Below, piece by piece: positions 6,139 to 10,878 of a DNA stretch of 10,878 nt. Every line of letters starts with the position of its first letter. The stretch's first letter is position 1. The stretch spans positions 1 to 10,878 of the forward strand of contig DUZD01000075.1 in NCBI GenBank assembly GCA_013349695.1. The letters run 5' to 3'. The notes under the pieces were generated by a model. The model saw nothing but the letters and a program-made list of their open reading frames with translations. It ran no database searches and was not told where the DNA came from. This DNA is from Rhodospirillaceae bacterium (lineage in GTDB: Bacteria; Pseudomonadota; Alphaproteobacteria; Rhodospirillales; 2-02-FULL-58-16). The translations under genes were made by a program, and so were the position numbers.

Positions 6139-7413
6139 TTACCTGAGGATGCTTTTGCCGGCGTAGAGAGCGGTGGAACCGAGTTCTTCCTCGATGCGAA
6201 TGAGCTGGTTGTACTTGGCCAGCCGGTCGGAACGCGAAAGCGAGCCGGTCTTGATCTGGCCCGAGTTGACGGCCACCGAAAAGTTGGCGATGGTCGAATC
6301 CGATGTCTCCCCAGAGCGGTGCGAGATCACCACCGCATAGCTGGCCCGGTGGGCCATTTCCACGGTTTCGAGGGTTTCCGCGAGGGTGCCGATTTGATTG
6401 GGCTTGATCAGGATGGAGTTGGCGACTGCCTTGCCGATGCCTTCCGCCAGGCGTTTCGTATTGGTGACAAAAATATCGTCGCCGACAATTTGCACCTTGT
6501 CGCCCAAGGTGTCGGTCAGCATCTTCCAGCCTTGCCAGTCGTCCTCGGCAAGGCCGTCTTCGATGGAAAAGATGGGATAGCGCGCCACCAAGTCCTCGTA
6601 GAAGCGGGTTAAGCCGGCGGCGTCAAAGGTCTTGCCCTCGCCCTTCAGCGCGTATTTTCCGTTTTTGTAAAATCCGCTGGAGGCCGGATCCAACGCCACC
6701 ATAATGTCGTCGCCCGGATGATAGCCGGCGGCCTCGATGGCTTTCATGACGAAACCAAGGGCCTCGTCGGAATTCGCCAGGTTGGGAGCGAAACCGCCCT
6801 CGTCGCCGACGTTGGTGTTATAGCCACCGTCCATGAGAGCGGCCTTCAAGGCCTTGAAGACTTCCGATCCCATCCGCACGGCGTCGGCGATGGTGGCGGC
6901 GCCGACAGGCATGACCATGAACTCCTGGATGTCGATGGCGTTGTTGGCGTGGGCGCCGCCGTTGATGATGTTCATCATCGGCACTGGCAGGGTACGGGCG
7001 GCGGCGCCGCCCAGGTAACGGTAAAGGGGCAATCCGACCGCCAGCGCCGCCGCCTTGGCCGTGGCCTGGCTGACTCCGAGGATGGCATTGGAGCCCAGCC
7101 GTGACTTGTTGGGTGTTCCATCCAGGTCGATCATGGCCTGGTCGATCAGGAATTGTTGCTCGGCGTCCATCCCGCAGAGGGCGTCGAAAATTTCGCCGTT
7201 GACCGATTCGCAGGCCTTGATGACGCCCAAGCCGCCGTAGCGGCTCATGTCGCCGTCGCGTAATTCCAACGCTTCGTGGATTCCGGTCGAGGCGCCCGAC
7301 GGGACGGCGCCGCGTCCGCGCGTGCCTTCCTCCAGGTCCACTTCCACCTCGACGGTGGGGTTGCCGCGGGAATCGAGGATTTCCCTGGCGTGAATGTTTA
7401 TAATCGCTGTCAT
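6139..7413 (-). CDS. eno: Enolase (phosphopyruvate hydratase)
   Basis: Interconverts 2-phosphoglycerate and phosphoenolpyruvate in glycolysis and gluconeogenesis; a cytosolic Mg2+ enzyme. The protein is 424 residues, full length. It begins with the typical HAREILDSRGNPTVEVEV block and has the SGASTG loop (39-44). The proton donor region is NVGDEGGFAP (201-210, Glu205). Magnesium ligands are Asp242, Glu285 (SIEDG) and Asp312 (GDD), and the catalytic lysine is Lys337 in LIKPNQIGT. The SHRSGET stretch (364-370) is present. Two small departures stand out: the metal-ligand block reads LDPASSGFY where SEF is usual, and SHRSGET is followed by SDST rather than the common EDT/EDS. All catalytic residues remain, so it should be active. 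It starts 12 bases after kdsA ends, so the two are probably co-transcribed. No strong Shine-Dalgarno precedes the ATG, which fits coupling to kdsA translation. Confidence 0.98.
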   Translation of the reverse strand: MTAIINIHAREILDSRGNPTVEVEVDLEEGTRGRGAVPSGASTGIHEALELRDGDMSRYGGLGVIKACESVNGEIFDALCGMDAEQQFLIDQAMIDLDGTPNKSRLGSNAILGVSQATAKAAALAVGLPLYRYLGGAAARTLPVPMMNIINGGAHANNAIDIQEFMVMPVGAATIADAVRMGSEVFKALKAALMDGGYNTNVGDEGGFAPNLANSDEALGFVMKAIEAAGYHPGDDIMVALDPASSGFYKNGKYALKGEGKTFDAAGLTRFYEDLVARYPIFSIEDGLAEDDWQGWKMLTDTLGDKVQIVGDDIFVTNTKRLAEGIGKAVANSILIKPNQIGTLAETLETVEMAHRASYAVVISHRSGETSDSTIANFSVAVNSGQIKTGSLSRSDRLAKYNQLIRIEEELGSTALYAGKSILR

Positions 7414-7425
7414 AGCCGTTTCATT

Positions 7426-8283
7426 CTAGGACGATTCCTTCGGCAAGGAAACCGGTCTTGCCTTGGCTAGCCGGTCAAACTCAATTAATGTCTCAATAAT
7501 TTCATGTAACTGATTGATAAATATCATGTTTTGTCCATCACTAATAGCCATGACCGGATCCGGATGGGTCTCCAGGAAGACGGCGGCGACGCCAATGGCG
7601 ACGGCGGCCCTGGCGAGGATTGGAGCGAATTCGCGCTGCCCTCCCGTGGCCGCCCCCTGGCCGCCCGGCTGCTGCACCGAATGGGTGGCGTCGAAAACCA
7701 CGGGATATCCGGTCTGGGCGAGGATGGGCAGGGATCTGAAATCGGAAACGAGGCTGTTGTAACCGAAACTGCTGCCGCGTTCGCAGACGAGGATATTGTC
7801 GTTGCCGGTAGTGGCGATTTTCTCGACCACATGGACCATGTCCCACGGCGCCAGGAACTGGCCTTTCTTGACATTGACGGCGCGGCCGGCGGCGCCGGCC
7901 GCCAGCAGCAAATCGGTCTGCCGGCAGAGGAAGGCTGGAACCTGAAGAACGTCCACGGCTTCGGCGACGATTTCGCACTGGTCGGCCTGGTGGACATCGG
8001 TGAGCACCGGGATGCCCAGGGATTCCCGGATTTCGACGAACACCGGCAGGGCGTCGGCCATGCCGACGCCGCGAGAACTCTTGATCGAGGTGCGGTTGGC
8101 CTTGTCGAAAGAGGTTTTATAGATCAACCCGACATCCAGCCGGACCGCCATTTCCTTGAGCGCGGCGGCGGTTTCGATGGCGTGGCCGGGGCTTTCCATG
8201 GCGCAGGGGCCGGCGATCAACACCATCGGCAGATCGTTGCCGAGGACGAGATCGCCGATGCCGACGTGGCGGGGCATTGCCAT
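7426..8283 (-). CDS. kdsA: 3-deoxy-8-phosphooctulonate (Kdo-8-P) synthase, predicted metal-dependent type
   Basis: Condenses phosphoenolpyruvate with arabinose 5-phosphate to Kdo-8-phosphate, the first committed step to the Kdo of lipid A-core LPS; cytosolic TIM barrel. Numbering from the ATG at 8283 gives 285 residues. Motifs are AGPCAMES (24-31), YKTSFDKANR (55-64), KKGQFLAPWDM (139-149), DATHSVQQPGG (198-208) and LETHPDP (237-243). Cys27, His201, Glu238 and Asp249 match in type and spacing the metal ligands of Aquifex KDO8P synthase (Cys11, His185, Glu222, Asp233), whereas the E. coli enzyme has Asn at the Cys position. A metal-dependent enzyme is therefore predicted. Start choice is uncertain: TTG at 8289, ATG at 8283 and ATG at 8277 are all in frame. 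I prefer 8283, seven bases after a GGCGG. It lies 14 bases after pyrG and 12 before eno, in one operon. Confidence 0.96.
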   Translation of the reverse strand: MAMPRHVGIGDLVLGNDLPMVLIAGPCAMESPGHAIETAAALKEMAVRLDVGLIYKTSFDKANRTSIKSSRGVGMADALPVFVEIRESLGIPVLTDVHQADQCEIVAEAVDVLQVPAFLCRQTDLLLAAGAAGRAVNVKKGQFLAPWDMVHVVEKIATTGNDNILVCERGSSFGYNSLVSDFRSLPILAQTGYPVVFDATHSVQQPGGQGAATGGQREFAPILARAAVAIGVAAVFLETHPDPVMAISDGQNMIFINQLHEIIETLIEFDRLAKARPVSLPKESS

Positions 8284-8297
8284 CGCCAAGCCGCCGG

Positions 8298-9920
8298 CTA
8301 AACCAGACGCGCCTGGTCGATGGCGGCGCCGACGAAGGAAGTGAACAGGGGGTGAGGATCGAAGGGCTTGGATTTCAGTTCGGGATGGAACTGGACGCCG
8401 ATGAACCAGGGATGAGAAGGAAGCTCGACGATTTCCGGCAGCACCCCATCCGGCGACATGCCGGAAAAATGGATGCCGGCCTTTTCCAAAACGTCCAGGT
8501 ATCTGGTATTGACCTCGTAGCGGTGACGGTGGCGCTCGACGATGGTCTCGCTGTCGTAGATGGCGAGAATCCGGCTTTTCCGGCGCAAGCAGGCTTCATA
8601 GGCGCCGAGCCGCATGGTGCCACCCAAGTCGCCGTTGGTTTGGCGTTTCTCGACGATTCCTTCGCGCATCCATTCGGTCATCAAGCCGATGACCGGCTCC
8701 TTGCAGACGCCGAACTCGGTGGATCCGGCGTCCTTGATTCCGGCCAGGCTGCGGGCCAACTCGACAACCGCCATCTGCATGCCCAGACAGATGCCGAAAT
8801 AGGGGATTGCGCGTTCGCGGGCGAAACAGGCCGCCGCGATCTTGCCTTTGGCGCCCCGTTCGCCGAAACCTCCGGGGACGAGGATTCCGTGTACTCCGTC
8901 GAGGTGGTCGACGGTGTCCTCGCGCTCGAAAATTTCCGCCTCGATCCATTTCATGTTGACGCGGACGTTATTGGCGATGCCGCCGTGGACCAAGGCCTCG
9001 CTCAGGGATTTGTATGCGTCGAGGAGACCGGTGTATTTGCCGACGATGGCGATGGTGGCACCGCCTTCGGGTTTGGTGACCCTGTCGACGATGTCCCGCC
9101 AGCGACTCAGGTCCGGGCCCGGGGCGTCGATCCCAAAATGGCGGCAGACCTGATCGTCCAGTCCCTCGACATGGTAACTGATCGGCGCCGCATAGATGGT
9201 GTCGACATCCAGGGCCGGGATCACCGCCTCGACGCGGACGTTGCAGAAAAGGGCGATTTTCCGCAGCTCGCCTTGCGGAATTTTATGTTCGGCGCGGCAC
9301 AGCAGCAAGTCCGGCTGGATGCCGACGCTGAGCAATTCCTTCACCGAATGCTGGGTGGGTTTGGTTTTCAGTTCCCCCGCCGCCTGGATGAAAGGCAACA
9401 AGGTCACGTGAATGTACATGGCCCGCTCCCCCAACTCGTTGCCCAACTGGCGGATGGCTTCGAGAAAAGGCAGGCTCTCGATATCGCCGACGGTGCCGCC
9501 GATCTCGCAGAGGATGAAATCCTCGTCGCCGAGGTCGCTCAGGATGAACTCCTTGATGGCGTCGGTGATATGGGGAATCACCTGAATGGTGGCGCCCAGA
9601 TAATCGCCGCGCCTCTCCCTGGCGATGACGTCGGAATAGATCCGTCCGGTGGTGATGTTGTCGCTTTGCCGCGCCGCGACGCCGGTGAAGCGCTCGTAAT
9701 GGCCAAGGTCGAGGTCGGTCTCGGCGCCGTCGTCGGTGACATAGACCTCGCCATGCTGATAAGGGCTCATGGTTCCCGGATCGACGTTGATGTAAGGGTC
9801 GAGCTTGCGCAGACGGACCTTGAAGCCGCGGGCCTGGAGAATAGCTCCCAGGGCTGCCGCCGCCAATCCCTTGCCAAGTGATGAAACCACGCCGCCGGTG
9901 ATGAATATGAACCGCGTCAT
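8298..9920 (-). CDS. pyrG: CTP synthase (glutamine-hydrolysing)
   Basis: Makes CTP from UTP, ATP and glutamine, the last step of pyrimidine nucleotide synthesis; a cytosolic tetramer. The protein is 540 residues, the normal length. The N-terminal synthetase domain has the ATP loop GGVVSSLGKG (9-18), metal ligands Asp71 and Glu139, and CEIGGTVGDIES (138-149). The C-terminal class I glutamine amidotransferase domain has the oxyanion loop PGGFGERG (349-356), nucleophile Cys378 in YFGICLGMQ and the His512/Glu514 dyad in FHPE. The frame is open to a GTG at 9953, but the ATG at 9920 gives the canonical MTRFIFITGG start, so it is used. It follows secG by 52 bases and precedes kdsA by 14. The secG-pyrG-kdsA-eno order is common in alphaproteobacteria. 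Confidence 0.98.
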   Translation of the reverse strand: MTRFIFITGGVVSSLGKGLAAAALGAILQARGFKVRLRKLDPYINVDPGTMSPYQHGEVYVTDDGAETDLDLGHYERFTGVAARQSDNITTGRIYSDVIARERRGDYLGATIQVIPHITDAIKEFILSDLGDEDFILCEIGGTVGDIESLPFLEAIRQLGNELGERAMYIHVTLLPFIQAAGELKTKPTQHSVKELLSVGIQPDLLLCRAEHKIPQGELRKIALFCNVRVEAVIPALDVDTIYAAPISYHVEGLDDQVCRHFGIDAPGPDLSRWRDIVDRVTKPEGGATIAIVGKYTGLLDAYKSLSEALVHGGIANNVRVNMKWIEAEIFEREDTVDHLDGVHGILVPGGFGERGAKGKIAAACFARERAIPYFGICLGMQMAVVELARSLAGIKDAGSTEFGVCKEPVIGLMTEWMREGIVEKRQTNGDLGGTMRLGAYEACLRRKSRILAIYDSETIVERHRHRYEVNTRYLDVLEKAGIHFSGMSPDGVLPEIVELPSHPWFIGVQFHPELKSKPFDPHPLFTSFVGAAIDQARLV

Positions 9921-9972
9921 GGACCGACACTGTACGCCAGATAGGTAATTCACGGAAAGGGAAAAAGCGGCC

Positions 9973-10305
9973 CTATTGTCCCAGGGGGGCGCTCGGCGGC
10001 GCTGGCGCCGCCGGAGCCGCCGGCTCCGAGGTCTCCGGAGCCGGTCTGTCGAGGATCGAGCGCGACTCGCGGTCGCCGCCGGAAAGGATGGCGAGCAAAA
10101 GACTGGTCGTCATGAACGCGGCGGCGGTTATCCCCGTCGCCCGGGTCAGCAAACTGGTCGTCGAGCGGCTGGTCATGAAGCCGCCCATGCCGCCGCCGCC
10201 GCCGCCGCCCATGCCCAAACCGCCGCCTTCGCTGCGCTGAAGAAGGACGGTGGCGACCAAAACGATGGCCAAAACCAAATGGATGACCAGGATGACCGTG
10301 ACCAT
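9973..10305 (-). CDS. secG: Preprotein translocase subunit SecG
   Basis: A small inner-membrane subunit of the SecYEG protein-export channel that helps SecA-driven translocation. The protein is 110 residues from the ATG at 10305. It has two membrane helices (about 2-22 and 56-75) joined by the family loop LLQRSEGGGLGMG (21-33), which here runs into a glycine-rich stretch of seven Gly before MGGFM (40-44). After the second helix comes an Ala/Pro-rich C-terminal tail (about 88-110), frequent in alphaproteobacterial SecG. An upstream in-frame ATG at 10344 would add 13 polar residues. I prefer 10305 because SecG proteins normally begin directly with the first helix (MVTVILVIHL). Neither start has a good Shine-Dalgarno. 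It is the first visible gene of the minus-strand series; tpiA, often found just upstream of secG, is absent here. Confidence 0.93.
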   Translation of the reverse strand: MVTVILVIHLVLAIVLVATVLLQRSEGGGLGMGGGGGGGMGGFMTSRSTTSLLTRATGITAAAFMTTSLLLAILSGGDRESRSILDRPAPETSEPAAPAAPAPPSAPLGQ

Positions 10306-10459
10306 GTGATGAATCTTGCCGTGGGTTTCTAGGTCTTGAACCATGCTTTTAGCGGTTCGCGGACCGTCTGGCTAGGGCAATATCCACTGACGTGGAATCG
10401 CGCCGGCGCCGCTTGAACGGATAATGCCCCTGGCCTCGGCCCGATGTTGTCTCGGGAGC

Positions 10460-10491
10460 TCGGGAATTGTCACGATTTTCCCAGTTCCCGA
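10460..10491. promoter_or_regulatory. Inverted repeat upstream of secG
   Basis: Two perfect 7-base arms, TCGGGAA (10460-10466) and TTCCCGA (10485-10491), are 18 bases apart, about 155 bases before the secG start. They could be an operator or an RNA hairpin. No regulator can be named from the sequence. Confidence 0.25.
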
Positions 10492-10613
10492 AGATATTTC
10501 ACAAGCTTGTACATTTCAGTGCTTGGGTTATCCGTCGCGGTTTTCCCCCCCTCCCCGTTCATCCGCGTTCCTCGTTCATAAAACCCGGCCGAATGCGGCA
10601 ATGCAAGTCCTGA

Positions 10614-10648
10614 CCCCGCACCTCCGCGCCTGGAGGAGTGAGTGGGGG
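10614..10648 (-). terminator. Possible terminator hairpin after the leucine-rich-repeat gene
   Basis: A stem CCTCC / GGAGG (10621-10625 and 10632-10636) with a 6-base loop can be extended by outer CCCC/GGGG pairing across small internal mismatches. It begins a few bases after the stop codon at 10655. No T-run follows on the minus strand, so it is a weak intrinsic terminator or acts with Rho. Confidence 0.3.
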
Positions 10649-10654
10649 TATTCT

Positions 10655-10878
10655 TTACTCTTCTTCTTTGAATATGATGGTCGTTTTCGGCAAGGCCTTG
10701 CGCAATCCCTTGATCGTTTTCTTGCCGAACTTCGTCCCGGAGATATCGAGCCGTCTCAGCCCCGTCAGCCCGGCCAGCGGACCGGCATCGGCGACACCCG
10801 TCCCGGAAAGATAGAGCCTTTCAAGCCCCGTCAGCCCGGCCAGCGGACCAGCATCGGCGACAACCGTCCCGGAGAGAT
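10655..10878 (-). CDS. Leucine-rich-repeat protein, C-terminal part (truncated by the window edge)
   Basis: An open frame enters from the right edge and ends at TAA (10655-10657), giving 73 complete C-terminal residues. They contain two 22-residue leucine-rich repeats with the pattern LSGTxVADAGPLAGLTGLxxL, followed by a third that begins ISGTKF and departs into a basic cap rich in Lys and ending FKEEE. Leucines, the Gly-Thr turn and the Pro-Leu-Ala-Gly-Leu segment fit short, bacterial-type 22-residue repeats that form a curved binding surface. The start, any signal peptide and any other domain lie outside the window, so location and partner are unknown. Many bacterial repeat proteins of this kind bind proteins, but no function can be given. 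The gene sits where tpiA is often found in related genomes, suggesting a lineage-specific neighbour. Confidence 0.8.
   Translation of the reverse strand, partial: LSGTVVADAGPLAGLTGLERLYLSGTGVADAGPLAGLTGLRRLDISGTKFGKKTIKGLRKALPKTTIIFKEEE
10745..10876 (-). repeat. Tandem 66-bp repeats within the leucine-rich-repeat gene
   Basis: Two complete units (10811-10876 and 10745-10810) are in phase with the reading frame and agree at 58 of 66 bases by my count. They encode 22 residues each, with 19 of 22 identical. A degenerate third unit begins at 10744. Such DNA-level identity points to recent duplication or gene conversion, and more units probably continue beyond the edge. Confidence 0.85.

Larger units (their letters stand above)
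10306..10654. other. Gene-free stretch between the leucine-rich-repeat gene and secG
   Basis: These 349 bases contain no convincing coding sequence or tRNA on either strand. They hold an inverted repeat TCGGGAA-N18-TTCCCGA (10460-10491), a 10-base palindrome ACAAGCTTGT (10501-10510), a C-rich tract near 10545-10558 and a stem-loop close to the leucine-rich-repeat gene stop. The secG promoter is probably within it, but I could not identify a confident -35/-10 pair. The region may mark a junction between the housekeeping cluster and different flanking DNA. Confidence 0.5.

Noticed and set aside
8277..9881. 534-codon plus-strand open frame opposite pyrG
   Set aside because: It mirrors the conserved CTP synthase codon for codon, has no family features and no ribosome binding site that stands out.
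10345..10375. tRNA-like GGTTCGCGGACC segment upstream of secG
   Set aside because: No acceptor stem, anticodon arm or CCA end can be built around it.
10745..10876. CRISPR-like array
   Set aside because: The 66-bp units are contiguous without spacers and encode in-frame leucine-rich repeats.

Overview
The window is GC-rich and reads as one contiguous piece of a Gram-negative chromosome, most likely from an alphaproteobacterium (a Rhodospirillales-like lineage is my guess). Three things support this. The pyruvate dehydrogenase E1 beta subunit carries an N-terminal lipoyl domain, a fusion typical of Alphaproteobacteria. The gene order secG-pyrG-kdsA-eno-ftsB-pdhA-pdhB is the familiar alphaproteobacterial housekeeping cluster. 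KdsA, which makes the Kdo precursor of lipopolysaccharide, implies an outer membrane.

Layout from left to right: pdhB and pdhA lie on the minus strand (114-2479). The next gene, probably the E2 gene, should begin just outside the left edge. A 291-base divergent intergenic region follows (2480-2770), with two inverted repeats and a candidate -10 element. On the plus strand is one large gene (2771-5626) for a 951-residue protein that joins an acyl carrier protein, a fatty acyl-AMP ligase-like adenylating enzyme, a membrane segment and a PlsC-type acyltransferase. It converges, with 16 bases between stops, on a minus-strand series: ftsB (5643-5954), eno (6139-7413), kdsA (7426-8283), pyrG (8298-9920) and secG (9973-10305). 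After a 349-base gene-free stretch, the right edge holds the 3' end of a minus-strand leucine-rich-repeat gene built of near-identical 66-bp units.

The minus-strand genes are core functions: protein export (secG), CTP synthesis (pyrG), the Kdo branch of LPS synthesis (kdsA), glycolysis (eno), division (ftsB) and entry of pyruvate into the TCA cycle (pdhAB). Enolase supplies PEP, which is used by KdsA and, through pyruvate, by PDH.

The non-routine element is the plus-strand ACP-ligase-acyltransferase gene, which splits ftsB from pdhA. As I read it, the protein could activate a free fatty acid, hold it on its own carrier domain and place it on a lysolipid at the membrane. It would be a one-polypeptide acyl-recycling or lipid-remodelling enzyme, with domains in the reverse order of E. 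coli Aas. This function is inferred from motifs only.
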